From: Ampullaceana balthica
Lineage: Eukaryota > Mollusca > Gastropoda > Lymnaeidae
DNA: 64,000 bases
NCBI GenBank assembly: GCA_944989445.1
Contig: CALYLW010001219.1
Coordinates: 88,501 to 152,500 of the forward strand
Direction: 5' to 3'
Made by a program: the position numbers and the translations under genes. The notes beneath the pieces were generated by a model. It was given only the letters and a program-made list of their open reading frames with translations, ran no database searches and was not told where the DNA came from. Position 1 is the stretch's first letter; each line of letters starts with the position of its first letter. Below, in pieces: positions 1-11,524 of the stretch.

Positions 1-221
1 AGTAAGCGTGTATGGAGAGGAAACAAGGTTCAATATTTTATTGGCGCAACGGAACTTAGTGCAGCTGATTGTCATGCTTGAACGACCTGGTCAAGTCAGC
101 CTATCTTTATAGGAAGGTCGGGGTCCTGAAGGAATCATCCACCTGCTGTGGTGGTGGGCCCTGGAATATCATTTACCTACTGTAGTGGGAGGCCCTGGAC
201 ATATTACCCCGCAGCCTAACA
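1..221 (-). mobile_element. Possible LTR fragment running off the window edge
   Basis: Read on the minus strand, the block begins TGTTAGGCTGCGGGG near 221, has a TATA-like CCTATAAAGA and, about 100 bases later, an AATAAA signal followed by TTGAACCTTG. This promoter-then-polyadenylation order is typical of a retroviral-type LTR. No internal retrotransposon domain or second LTR is visible, so it could be a solo LTR or the start of an element outside the window. Confidence 0.35.
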
Positions 222-549
222 AGCCCCGCCTTGTATGTTGTAAAATAAAACAGTTATACGGGTTTTTTTTTATATAAAAAATTTAACTAAAATATAAAAC
301 TTGTCATTTCTTGGGAGTTTGTTACAGGCATTTCGTTGAATACAATTTTATAAGACAATACTAAAAAAAATAATACAAAAATAAAAAGTCAACCCCCCAA
401 AAAAGTCCGCGCTTCCTGGCAAGGTTGAAGATAGCAAATTTTTAAACTTATCATTTGTTTTACTTTATTTATGTCCCTTGAGGATTTGATGTCCCTCTTT
501 ACCGATTTGTTTAAACATGGATATAAAATGTTGGTGGCGGTTGACTCAC
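222..549. other. Intronic sequence 3' of the last visible Ig exon
   Basis: AT-rich sequence with poly-T/poly-A runs. It directly follows a GTGAGT splice donor on the minus strand, so it is read as intron. Nothing else recognisable. Confidence 0.5.
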
Positions 550-701
550 CGTGTAGCACTGTGACCTTGAGGTTGGCGATGTCCTCGGTGCTGCTGCGGC
601 AGATGTAGTCCCCGGTGTCCGTCAGGGAACTGTGCTGAATGGTCAGCTCCGAGATAAACGAACGGTCGGCCATAGACTGGAACTTCCCGATGTGCACGTG
701 G
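550..701 (-). CDS. Dpr/zig-8-like Ig protein, exon for second half of Ig2
   Basis: This 152-nt internal exon encodes the C-terminal half of a second immunoglobulin domain in a neuronal cell-surface protein of the Dpr/zig-8 type. It has an acceptor (CATTCCGCAG, minus strand) at 702 and a GTGAGT donor at 549. It starts by completing a glycine codon split with exon 3099-3237 and ends one base into a codon. The translation contains SFISELTIQHSSLTDTGDYIC, split here as SFISELTI and LTDTGDYIC: the F-strand DTGxYxC motif with the conserved second cysteine, followed by the G-strand NLKVTVLH. In Dpr, DIP and zig-8 proteins such domains mediate extracellular homo- or heterophilic binding at synapses. 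The next exon, with the C-terminal stalk and anchor, lies beyond base 1 or is not recognised. The Ig call is firm; the exact subfamily is inferred from Ig1. Confidence 0.85.
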
Positions 702-1265
702 CTGCGGAATGGGAAATCACAGTTAAAAGCAGGTTAGTGGACTTGGATGGGTTGCCCGGATGTTGGTGATATCACGTGACTGAGGTCGGCGCCAAGGAGG
801 TTTGATAAACTGGAGGTGGCGTCTGCTATCAGATGGTCGCTAGCGGGTGAAGCCAGTGGGCGGAGAGTGGGGGAGCCTATCGCCATATTGTTGGACTCAA
901 AACATTCCACCAGCTTTCATTACCATACCAGTTTCTTACTACAGTTTTTCATTCTGTAACGACTCCAATGAGCTTCGTATTTTGTCATCTCGTTTTTTCT
1001 ATAGTCTGCTAAGAAAAAAGTTCATTTCTGGTGGTCTAGATATTCTATTAAGGTCAATTACAAAGAGCTGTAATGTATGTAAGGTTATTTATTCGGTCAG
1101 CTGATCGAGGGCTACAGAGCCTGGTCTTATATTAATAATACGCTAACTATATCGAAATGAAGTTCTACTGCTATACATAATTATAAAGAACGTACAAACA
1201 GGTCAACACATTTATTAACATTACAGGGGTCAGCGGAGGACTTTCTTAGTGTATCATTTATATTG

Positions 1266-1341
1266 TGGCTTTGGGTGGGCTCGATCCCACGACCCTCAAC
1301 TTTGTGAGGCGAGCGCACTACTGGCTTCGCTATCCAGCCGC
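1266..1341 (-). repeat. tRNA-like SINE head or tRNA pseudogene
   Basis: Read on the minus strand it has an A-box-like GGATAGCGAAGCCAGTAG, a GCCTCAC anticodon-loop-like stretch, and a clear B box GGATCGAGCCC. A pol III internal promoter layout is therefore recognisable. Stems pair imperfectly, so it is more likely a tRNA-derived SINE head than a working tRNA. Confidence 0.5.
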
Positions 1342-2496
1342 TTTATCTTATGTAGTTAAGTAATATCTATACTTTTAACTTTTGAACTAAATATTTTCTT
1401 CGCGTATTGAAATTGTTTTACTATATTTTGCATGGATTTGAACGATTTCATGATCAACGCTTATTAATTTGTTTATTTTGTTCTATATTAATAATTTAAT
1501 GTATTACTTAATTTGTAACTTAACTTATTTTATAGTATAATTATAATATTCACAATAGACAGTTTTAAAATTATAAGAATAAATAAGATATAAATATAAC
1601 ACGTGAGACAAGCAACATTTTTATTTTTAAGTTCGCAAATCAACTCACAACTGCAACTGCCCATTTAAAGTTCAATGGAAAAAATAAACAAAGAATATAA
1701 AATTATTAAAATGATATAACTTATATCATATATTTAAAATGTTTAAATCTAAATACTGAATTGAAAGTATTGAATGATTGACTACTGGCAACCTACTAGT
1801 CAATGACAAAGAAGTTAAAAATGAAAGCCAACACTGAGCCTGTCCCAGTTACCAAGGCTCCCGTTCAAAATATTACAATAATATAACATACACACTACAC
1901 AGCTTCCAATGTTTTGAGTCGCTCAAGACGGCTGCTGCGGGTGGGGGTCTGGCTTCAGCCTAGTGACGTCACGCCGCCTCCAGTTAATCAAACCTCCTTG
2001 GTCTGCGCCATTAATTCTGAACGCCTTGGACAAGTCCATTTAATTATACGTAATAACCCCCCCCCCGGCTTCCAAAAACCACCTTATGGTGCTTATAAAA
2101 TGTAGCCCTCCTCTCGTTTGGATTTTGGCTTCAATTGACTCTCTAGCGTTTTGTTTTCCTTAAAAAAAAACACTGAAACTTTAATTTGACTGTTTTTATA
2201 ATTTTACTCAATTTGTTTTGGTGAAAGTTTAAAAAAAAAGGAAGCAAGAGAATCAGTTTTTTTAAAAAAAACCTAGCTTTTAGAAGAGATATAACAGAAG
2301 CCCTTTTAAATATAACGTGGAAAACCTGCAACGAATTTAGTGATCTAAAACTAAACTTTTATCAATGTAGTTAAGAAATCATACAAGTAATTGCGAAGTT
2401 ATTATTTTTTTAAATTGCAAGTTTAAACTTACTACTCTCTAAGAATAAGCATCTTTTTAGTACCTCCCCCATGTAAGGAACAATAACAAAGTGGTT

Positions 2497-2775
2497 TATT
2501 GTGGTCGAGTGGCAGCGCACTGGACTGTCGTACCGATGGTCACGGGTTCGAATCCGTGTGAAGGCAAGGGTTTGTTCCCGGGGCCTAGGGCGTCCCTGAG
2601 TCACCCCGCTCCGAATGGGTACCTAACTACACATTTAGGCGGCTGGGTAATGCGTGGAACCCACAAAGCCGTGGCCTGTGAATGCTGCGTCACTTGCCAA
2701 CAGATCATCTGTCATGGTCTGTGGACGCAACTATCTTCTGCATAGAAGGAGCGTCCGTATAGATAAGAGAAAAGA
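2497..2775 (+). mobile_element. tRNA-derived SINE with conserved central domain
   Basis: The head carries A box TGGTCGAGTGGCA and B box GGTTCGAATCC. It is followed by a domain with GGCCTAGGGCGTCCCTGAGT, CTCCGAATGGGTACCT and a tail ending CTTCTGCATAGAAGGAGC. The copy at 43984-44227 matches the same order of blocks, which shows this is a dispersed family. Shared central domains of this GTCCACCCAGCTC kind are known from molluscan and other invertebrate SINEs. It sits inside the Ig2 intron and cannot encode protein. Confidence 0.75.
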
Positions 2776-3098
2776 GAAAATTGAAGACTTTTTATGGCCG
2801 ACTTTTCAGTTCTACAAGTTATCTAGATCCACGGGCAACAAAAAAAAATGCATGTCCATCAAAACCCTACTGGTGGGTCCGGGGACAAACTTGACGATTG
2901 GCACCGCACTCCCGTTTAATCAATTTCTGACCCTTGTTCACGTGACGCTGCAAGCCTCATTTTGGCGCTCCTGTATAATGGCGCCCGGGGTGCACTTGTA
3001 CTTCTGTCGTCCCGTCCCCGCTCCCCCCCCCCAATTTCGCTATGCCACAGTGTGAGCGTACGTGTTGATGTACGTGTGAGCACATGCACGCCACCTAC

Positions 3099-3237
3099 CC
3101 ATACTTGACTGAGTCGATCTTGTCACCTCCCTTGAACCAGTCAATCTCCTCGGGAACTCTGGGCCCACCGGAAGCGTTGCACACCAAATGGATCCTCTCC
3201 CCTTGGTCCACGTATCTCTTACCCGTTATCGATATCG
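3099..3237 (-). CDS. Dpr/zig-8-like Ig protein, exon for first half of Ig2
   Basis: This 139-nt internal exon is bordered by acceptor TTTCCCCGCAG (minus strand, AG at 3238-3239) and donor GTAGGT (3093-3098). It takes one base from exon 38022-38149 to make an alanine codon and passes two bases (GG) to exon 550-701, so the reading frame is continuous. The product reads VDQGERIHLVCNASGGP then EEIDWFKGGDKID: the B-strand cysteine, an NAS glycosylation sequon and the C-strand tryptophan of an Ig domain. With exon 550-701 it forms a nearly complete Ig2. The sequence after Ig1 (LNVV then AISITGKRY) is the short linker usual for Dpr/zig-8 proteins, which have two adjoining Ig domains. Confidence 0.87.
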
Positions 3238-3247
3238 CTGCGGGGAA

Positions 3248-3330
3248 ACACAAAGTGGGTCTTGATGAATGGACACAAAGTGGGTGGTCATGAATGGACA
3301 CAAAGTGGGTGGTCATGAATGGACACAAAG
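3248..3330 (+). repeat. 25-bp tandem repeat, about 3 copies
   Basis: The unit ACACAAAGTGGGTGGTCATG plus AATGG repeats three times just outside the splice acceptor of exon 3099-3237. It begins about 10 bases from the intron/exon border and may sit close to the branch-point region. Confidence 0.85.
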
Positions 3331-3592
3331 GCTAGATCACAACTGATGTCTTTCAAGTATTTAACAATATTATAATACATATATTTCATTACGTTAGCCA
3401 AGTAACCCCGAAAAAGAAAACTTTAGTGTTAAGATTTGATAAACGTAAAATGTTTGGTAACAAGGTATTACTATTAAGATCAACATGAATGATGCAAATT
3501 AAATCAAAGTAGAATAAAATGGTTTGTGAGGGAAACAAATTGTGTTGTTAAAAAATTAAATAAACAAGCAAAAAAATTAAATCAAGAGAAAC

Positions 3593-3668
3593 TGATAGAG
3601 ACAGAGAGATAAAGTGTGTGAGAGACAGAAAGAGGGATAGAGAGAGAGATAGAGAGAGAGAGAAAGAA

Positions 3669-3702
<34 letters not shown>

Positions 3703-3704
3703 CG

Positions 3705-3738
<34 letters not shown>

Positions 3739-3768
3739 CGAGAGAGAGAGAGAGAAAACGAGAGATAG
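3593..3768 (+). repeat. GA-rich microsatellite
   Basis: Long (GA)n with occasional GAAA and GAGC interruptions. Open frames across it (RERE- or SLSL-type) are artefacts of the dinucleotide repeat. Confidence 0.95.
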
Positions 3769-6700
3769 TAAATGCAAAATCAAGCTTTGTGGAGTATCAG
3801 CCAAGCAAAGAAAACGAAATAAATCAATCCAAATATTTTAAATATTTGTGTATGTGGCAGCCAGTGTTTGTAAGCGACCTACTTTGTATATGAGAGATTA
3901 CGTATAAGATGGTTTATGAATAAAACAGTTAATGTGTTTGACACTTTTTTTTTATAACAATTTTTTTACATGAAATATTTGTAAATAACTTCCCATTACT
4001 GTAAATAAAATAAAATAAATTATATGAATATAACTTTTTACGAAACAATAAATAATTCAACTCAATCTTTCGCGATGTGAATGATTTATTTAAAGCAATT
4101 TTGTTTTGCAAAATCGTCTCGTGGATCCACCTTTTTAATCATACTTTTTTTAAAAGCCACGAAACAAAAAGTTTTACCAGAAGCTATTACCCGATAAGTG
4201 TGAACTCTTAAAAAACACAAGGAACTACATTTATGAGAAAGACAGAATCTTAAACTGTTCTTGAAAAAAGAGACGAAAATAAATGTGACACTGGTGTCAT
4301 TATGGTGTCATTTTCCCCACTCATTAGAAACGTGTTTTGTAGACTTGGCAATGTCCTTTCTTAAAGCAAGAAAACCGTTTTATATCATAACTGAAACCGA
4401 CAGACTACCCACGTCAAAATGAAGCATACAATTTCTTTCAATAACAAGTCATTGAACTTTTAGAAACTAATCTAAAAGATTCTAAAGGCTCGGTCATCTT
4501 GATCGTAGTCGTCGGCCAGTCAGACAGACTTCGCTAAAAATCTATTCGTTTCTACAATAAACAAAATAACTAGCCACAGCCCCCAGCCCCCACCTCCACC
4601 CCCTCCGGTTAACTGAGCATATAATGACCGCCATCTCGTGATAAGTATGAAATGAACACATATAAATATACTTTAAAACAAAACACTCTCGACCGACAGT
4701 TCAGAAGACAAAACATATTTTCCCCCATTAACTGGAATTTACGGAATTCATCTTGACAGAAAAATTTGGGGCAAAGCGTGTATAAACTGTGAAATTGTGG
4801 TCGGCCCCGGGGTGGGGGGGGATATCACTTTTAAGGGAATATCACTTTCAGTTAAAACATTTCCCCCCCTCCTCTTTCCTATTTATCTCTTTAGTTGTCT
4901 TCCTATCCCATTTTATGGGGGCAAACAATAAAGATACTCTCATTGGGCGATATAAGGTTTCTTGATGCACGCTATGGCTTCTCCTAATTAGTTTCCGTGT
5001 AATTAAAAAAAAACAAACAAAGAAATATAAATCGATTCGGAAGCATTAAAAAGAAACTAGAAGTTCAACATCAATTTTGTTGATTTTGAAGAATCGGTGT
5101 CTGTTACCAGAACACAGAACATAAGGATTAATCCTGACGAGATCAGCTATTCCGACATGAGTTTATTTTTGACATATGATGAATGAAGACACTCGAAAAC
5201 CGTTTTTCTCCCAATTTTTTTGTCTCCTTCAGAGTTCCACTTTTTACCACGGGGCCCTGCAATAATGTATGTGGTCACAGTAAGATGACATCTGCTGATA
5301 CTGTCATTTAGCTTTAAACTTTTGATGCAGCAAAAAGGCTACAATTTGTTTTTGGATTTCATTAACATATTACGGTTTAAAAAAAAGTATTAAAAAAAAG
5401 TAACAGAAGATTAGCTTTAGAATCTTTGGCTATTTCGGACTTGAAAGTTGGGTATTGATATTAGACCCCCCCCCCAACTACCCCAATGTTGTACGTTAAA
5501 CCACGCCCCGTTGGGTGCAATTTTGTTTACTTATAGCCCTGACCATTTAAAAAAACAACAACAAAGAACCGAAACAAATCAATCATGAAGGAAGATGTCT
5601 TCTGAACTGTTGTCAACATTACATACTACATCCGTCCGTGCCCGCCGTCCCGCACACGCTGACCGGGTGGTTGGGGATATTGGCGCCCTGGCCGTGACGT
5701 AGGTGCCCGGACAGGTGACTGGAATCTGAAAATCCAAGTGCACGAGGCGAGGCCTCCGTTACAGGTGAACAGAAAAAAAAGGAAGAAAAAAGAAAGAAAA
5801 GGAAACAGAGGTGTGTGTGTGTGTGTGTGTTGAGTTAGTGGTGGTTTCAATGCTCAGAAATACATTGAATGGAATGTTTTGTTTGTTTATTGGTTTTATA
5901 AAATGTGGTCGGACCAAGGATCCTTTGGTGAGCTGATTACTTCATTTGTCAAACTTTATTTTTTTTTGTTTAAACACATGACGTGTTAATTGTGTGACTT
6001 GCAGTAATGTTTAAACTTTCCTTTGACACAAGGAAGACATTTAACCAAAGTACTTGTTAAGGCTGCGGTTAAGCTTTGTAGATGCAGTGTAACGTGTTTT
6101 AAAAAAGTAAATACAATTCTATAGTGATTTCATATTTTAATTCTCAGGTAAGGCCTTTGACTAACTACTGGCAGTGGAAGGGTGGAGGAAAGGTGTTTTG
6201 TGTTGGAGACATTGCTATGACGACACGATAGGGAACGACTAGGAGAAAGTGGAATTTGTGCCATGCCTTTAAACTTAAGATGTTAAAGTAGAGCTAATAA
6301 AATGGTGAATAAAGACGATTGGCTGTTAAGTCAGACAATGCGGATCTAATAAAAAAAGAACATCACATTCGACACAATACCAATAAATGATAAGCACATC
6401 AAACTGTAGGCGTGAATCTACTGCTATAGTATAGGGACCTTTGGGCATGCGCAAACAACGATAACAATGATATTTGTAAAAAAAAACAAAAAAAAACAAA
6501 CAAAGACACGAAACTTTTTATGACGTAAATATAAGATCTTGAAGATCTTGACTTGTTTAGAGGTACATTAAGTATAGATAATTTTAAGATTATTTAAATA
6601 TTACTTTATGTTTAATTTAATATATATTTTGAAACATTAGATTAGTCAAGAATAAAAATAAAAAAACGCCTTAGCTGTGTCTTTTCCGTCTGAAAAGTTT

Positions 6701-6886
6701 TCGGACTCCTAGTCTATAATGCCATTCTTAGACAGTCGTCTATGACACGATTGTCTAGTCTACAAAATCCCCAGTAGAGACTATAATGAAAAGCCCTGTC
6801 CAGGCTGTTATTACAACCCTAGTCTAGGCTATACTGACAAATGCTTTAGTATTTAAACACGTGAAAAGCTTTCACGTAAAATATAT
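3769..6886. other. AT-rich intronic stretch with no gene
   Basis: Mostly unique AT-rich sequence with poly-A runs and a short (GT)n at about 5813-5830. A GC-richer patch at 5626-5760 has an open minus-strand frame but no Ig residues and is not called an exon. Confidence 0.6.
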
Positions 6887-6983
6887 CATCATCATCAGTT
6901 CCGTGACCGTTGCAGTTGTTGAGCGCATGGACACATCAACACATAACGATCTCCACATTTGCCTATCTTGATCGGCTGCCAAT
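6887..6983 (-). mobile_element. RTE-like LINE 3' tail fragment
   Basis: On the minus strand it ends ..GGAACTGATGATGATGAT. It matches the 3' end of the larger LINE remnant at 52149-52735 (shared GTCACGGAACTGATGATG and GCGCTC..CATGGACACATCAAC blocks in the opposite sense). The trinucleotide tail is a feature of RTE-clade elements. Confidence 0.6.
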
Positions 6984-7087
6984 ATATAATAGAAAGTATA
7001 TATATTTAGTGCTTATTATGCATGTTTTATACATTAGGTCATTTTATCAAACATTTTGTTCCTAACTACGCAATGATTTCCATTTTT

Positions 7088-7662
7088 AAATTCCTTATAT
7101 TAACTTCGCGGCCGTCTCATCATCTCATCATCTCATGGGCGGGCGGAAAAACAAAAGTCGAAAATGACCCACTTTCCGTGATTCCATCGAGCTGAAATTT
7201 TGCACACTGACCCGTCTGACCTAACAATGCATCGTATCAAAATTTCAGATCGATCGAACGTACCGTAATTAAATTAATGCATTTTTAGTTTATCCTTATA
7301 TGAGGTATGTAATTCAAATTCACGGTTTGTTATTGTTTTTTTTTCCCACGTGAAATTTTGAGCTGACGCATTGAGGCGACCCAACGAAGCGACGGGGCGC
7401 TTTTGTTTACATTTTACGTGTCACTCTGAGCTCGGTCAAGCGAATCGGTGACTAGACTTTTCCCCTCTCCCCCCTCCCACCCACCCCTCCCCCCCTAGGG
7501 TTATGAAGCAAATTTGAGTTAAGACAGATTCAGTCTGTAAATGTTTGAAAATAATCAATACTGTTAGTTATGTCTCATATATAAGGGATTTATAGTCAAA
7601 AACTTTGTTTTTACGGGTTTGTTTTATTAAATCCCTTATATTAACTTCACCGGCGTCTCTCG

Positions 7663-7693
<31 letters not shown>

Positions 7694-10256
7694 TCTCATG
7701 TCTGGCTCGGGCGGGCGGAAAAAGAAAAGTAAAAAATGACCCACTTCCAGTGATCTGATCGAGCTGAAATTTGGCACACGGGCCCGTCTGACCTAACAAT
7801 GCATCGTATCAAAATTTCAGATCGATCGATCGTACCGTAATTAAATTAATGCATTTTTAGTTTATCTATATAAACTATATGTAGAGGTCGCTGCCGTTTA
7901 CATTTTACGGGTCACTTGACTTCAGGCCAGCCACCGGTGTGAACACATCTCGTGCTTAAACCAGGTAAAGCGGCGTGCTTTTGTTTACATTTGGCGTTTC
8001 ACGGTGAACTTGGCCCAGCGATCGGTGACAAGACCTTTCCCCTCTCCCACCCCCACCCCACCCTTTTTGGGTTAAAAGCAAAGGGGAGTAAAGACAGATT
8101 CAGTCTGTAGATATTTGTAAATACTTTAAGTTCTGTCTCATATATAAGGGATTTATAGTCAAAAACTTTGTTTTTACGGGTTTGTTTTTTAAATCCCTTA
8201 TATTAACTTCACCGCCGTCTCTCTCTCTCTCTGTCTGTCGTCATCTCATAGGCGGGTGGAAAAACAAAAGTCAAAAATGACCCACTTCCCGTGATCCGAT
8301 CGAGCTGAAATTTGGCACACGGGCCCGTCTAACCTAACAATGCATCGTATCAAAATTTCAGATCGATCGAAACGTACCGTAATTAAATTAATGCATTTTT
8401 AGTTTATCCTTATATGAGGTATGTAATTCAAATTCACGGTTTGTTATTGTTTTTTTCCACGTGAGTTTGAGTTGACGCTTAGACGTCGACCGTCGTGCCG
8501 ACACCCCCTCACGACCCATCCCCCGTTAAAAGACAGGGGACATCACTCGGTGTCAGTCCGTAAATATTTGTGGCGTTGAAACATAATCAATACTTTTAAT
8601 TATGACTCAAATATAAGGGATTTATAGTAGAAAACTTTGTTTTTACGGGTTTGTTTTATTAAATCCCTTATATTAACTTCGCGGCCGTCTCTGTCTGTCT
8701 CTCTGTCGTCATCTCATCATCTCATGGAGCGGGCGGAAAAACAAAAGTCGAAAATGACCCACTTCCCGTGATCCGATCGAGCTGAAATTTGGCACACAGA
8801 CCCGACTCACCTAACAATGCATCGTATCAAAATTTCAGATCGATCGATCGTACCGTAATTAAATTAATGCATTTTTAGTTTATCCTTATATGAGGTATGT
8901 AATTCAAATTCACTGTTTGTTATTGTTTTTTTCTTCCACTTCCACGTGAGTTTGAGTTGACGCAGACCGTCGTGCCGACACCCCCTCACATCCCACCCCC
9001 ATTTATTAAAGACAAGGGACATCACTCGGTGTCAGTCTGTAAATGCTTGAAAATAATCAATACTGTTAGTTATGTCTCATATATAAGGGATTTATAGTAG
9101 AAAACTTTGTTTTTACGGGGTTGTTTTATTAAATCCCTTCTATTAACTTCACAACCGTCTCTCTCTGTCTCTCTGTCTTTATAGTCAAAAACTTTGTTTT
9201 CACGGGTTTGTTTATTTTCCACGTGAGTTTGAGTTGACGCTTAGACGTCGACCGTCGTGCCGACACCCCCTCAGGACCCATCCCCCGTTAAAAGACAGGG
9301 GACATCACTCGGTGTCAGTCTGTAAATATTTGTGGCGTTGGACCATAATCAATACTTTAAAATTATGACTCAAATATAAGGGATTTATAGTAGAAAACTT
9401 TGTTTTAACGGGTTTGTTTTATTAAATCCCTTATATTAACTTCGCGGCCGTCTCTGTCTGTCGTCATCTCATCATCTCATGGGCGGGCGGGCGGAAAAAC
9501 AAAAGTCGAAAATGACCCACTTCCAGTGATCCGATCGAGCTGAAATTTGGCACACGGACCCGTCTAACCTAACAATGCATCGTATCAAAATTTCAGATAG
9601 ATCGAACGTACCGTACTTAAATTAATGCATTTTTAGTTTATCCTTATATGAGGTATGTAATTCAAATTCACGGTTTGTTATTGTTTTTTTCCCTCGTGAA
9701 ATTTTGAGCTGACGCATTGAGGCGACCCAACGAAGCGACTAAAATATAAGGGATTTATAGTAGAAAACTTTGTTTTTAAATCCCTTATATTAACTTCACC
9801 GCCGGTCATCTCATCATCTCTGTCTTGGGCTGGGCGGGCGGAAAAATAAAAGTCGAAAATTACCCACTTTCGGTGATCCGATCGAGCTGAAATTTGGCAC
9901 ACGGATCCGACTCACCTAACAATGCATCGTATCAAAATTTCAGATCGATCGATCGTACCGTAATTAAATTAATGCATTTTTAGTTTATCCTTATATGAGG
10001 TATGTAATTCAAATTCACGGTTTGTTATTGTTTTTTTCCCACGTGAGAGTTTGAGTTGCGTTGACGCGACCCATCGACGTACCCGCGTGCTATTGTTTAC
10101 ATTTTACGTGTCATGCTGAGCTCAGCGCCCCCCCCCTAGGGTTATGAAGCAAAGTTGAGTTAAGAGTTTGAAAATAAAATATACTGTTAGTTATGTCTTA
10201 TATATAAGTGATTTATAGTCAAAAACGTTGTTTTTACGGGTTTGTTTTTTAATAGC
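7088..10256 (+). mobile_element. Tandem array of a rolling-circle-like element, 7 units
   Basis: Units begin near 7088, 7630, 8191, 8661, 9133, 9423 and 9777 with AAATCCCTTATATTAACTTC-like starts. Each continues through a CTCTC/CATCT-rich stretch, GGGCGGGCGGAAAAACAAAA, GACCCACTTCC, GATCGAGCTGAAATTTGGCA, AAAATTTCAGATCGATCG, TACCGTAATTAAATTAATGC, CCACGTGA and a C-rich tract, to GGGATTTATAGTCAAAAACT. Unit lengths vary (about 290-560 bp) because of internal deletions; the 9133 unit is heavily truncated. No TIR or LTR and no transposase were found. The TC-starting end and the hairpin at each junction suggest Helitron-like (rolling-circle) non-autonomous elements, but a CTRR end was not established. 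Confidence 0.65.
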
Positions 10257-10839
10257 CGTTTAGTGCGCACCCTGCATTATTCAAAGCCACGATTCAAGGG
10301 CATGATTAAATGTCATGATTATCTGTCCTGGTTGACTCCCATGATTAACCACCACGGATAACTGCCATTATTAACTGTCATGTTCCATTCGATTTCGCTC
10401 CCTTTAAACCTACCGAGAAATCCGCCAAACCAGCCGGTCGGTCGGTCATCAACTATTGACAATAATAAATCAATCGCCAGCCCAGAAAGCACATCTCTAC
10501 CAGCTTTACATTTGGTCGTTGGGGGGGGGGAGATGGGGGAATAGGAAAATCGAACGGTTTGGGTTGCTTTGCGTAAAGACCCGGGTCGTGATTTGGTGAG
10601 GGGGGAGGGGGAGGGAAGGGGATGTCCGGACGAGAAGCCAAGTCAACTCACGTCGAGTTCATGGCTCAAGGGTCACAAAATTGTTTTGTCAATGATCATT
10701 AATTAATAACACGTTTCTTTTACTTCAGTCACGGGGCGAATGACATGAAACTGATTCTTTTTAGATGTACTCATTTGGGTATATCACCGTTAAAATAAAG
10801 TTGTGCGCATTGCCATGTATTCATAGTCATTTACAAGTC
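10257..10839. other. No gene; short CATGATTAA-type degenerate repeats and poly-C/G tract
   Basis: Positions about 10290-10385 contain loosely repeated catgattaa/ccatgatt motifs. 10520-10620 is purine-rich with long G runs. Proline-rich frames there are composition artefacts. Confidence 0.5.
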
Positions 10840-11175
10840 ATTGTTCAAATATCCAAGTTATAGTTAATATTTCCATGTCTGTTCACATTTCCATGTCATT
10901 TTTTAAAATATTTCCACGTCATCGTTCACTGTTCCTTACCGTTGTTCACCTTTCCATCTCATGGTTCATTTTTGCATGTTCTTTCTCAAATTTCCAAGTC
11001 ATTGTTCACATTTCCTAGTCAATGTTCATCTTTACAAGCCATTGTTCATATCTACAAGCCATTTACAAGCCATTGTTCATATTTACAAGCCATTTTTGAT
11101 ATTTTAAGTCACTGTTCAAATGTCCACTTCATGTTTCACATTTCCATGCCATTGTTTACATTTCCATATCATTGT
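10840..11175 (+). repeat. Degenerate ~21-24-bp tandem repeat (ATTGTTCA..TTTCCA)
   Basis: About 14 diverged copies of a CATTGTTCACATTTCCAAGT-like unit, including a cleaner stretch TTCATATTTACAAGCCATT near 11045-11095. The short open frame through it reflects the repeat only. Confidence 0.75.
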
Positions 11176-11524
11176 CCATATTTTTCATTTCATCCTTCCA
11201 ACAAAGGTCAAGGATGCAATAATTAAACATCAGGCGCAGTTATAAATATTTTGCTAGTATCATAAATGGTACGTTAGCTGGCCCAATAAAATGGAACACT
11301 TAGGGCCTACTGAAGGGGACCATTTAAGGCGAAACAAAGAGGGGCTCTTGTGCGTCTGTCTGATGGAGGTGAATACTAGTGGCCCAACGAATGAGTCAGC
11401 TTGTGGCCTCATGATGGAGACGACGTTTGGTCTAATTAAGGGTGTCATTTGTGGTAGGAGAAAGTGGTCAAGTCTTGGTCAAAATATTTTTGTCAAAATT
11501 CACGCAACAATGAGGACATTCCGA

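Larger units (their letters stand above)
702..3098 (-). other. Intron within Ig2 (2397 nt)
   Basis: The intron splits the second Ig domain at a phase-2 position. It contains a tRNA-like SINE fragment, a SINE with a conserved central domain, and a short inverted-repeat pair (about 780-830 and 1956-2020). Otherwise it is AT-rich unique sequence. No additional exon with Ig motifs was seen. Confidence 0.75.

Noticed and set aside
1266..1341. Functional tRNA gene
   Set aside because: Boxes A and B are present but stems do not pair well; more likely a SINE head.
5626..5760. Possible alternative exon of the Ig gene after Ig1
   Set aside because: There is a TTTTCAG acceptor and a phase-compatible frame of about 39 codons ending in a stop, but no Ig residues, no strong pyrimidine tract, and GC-rich composition alone explains the open frame.
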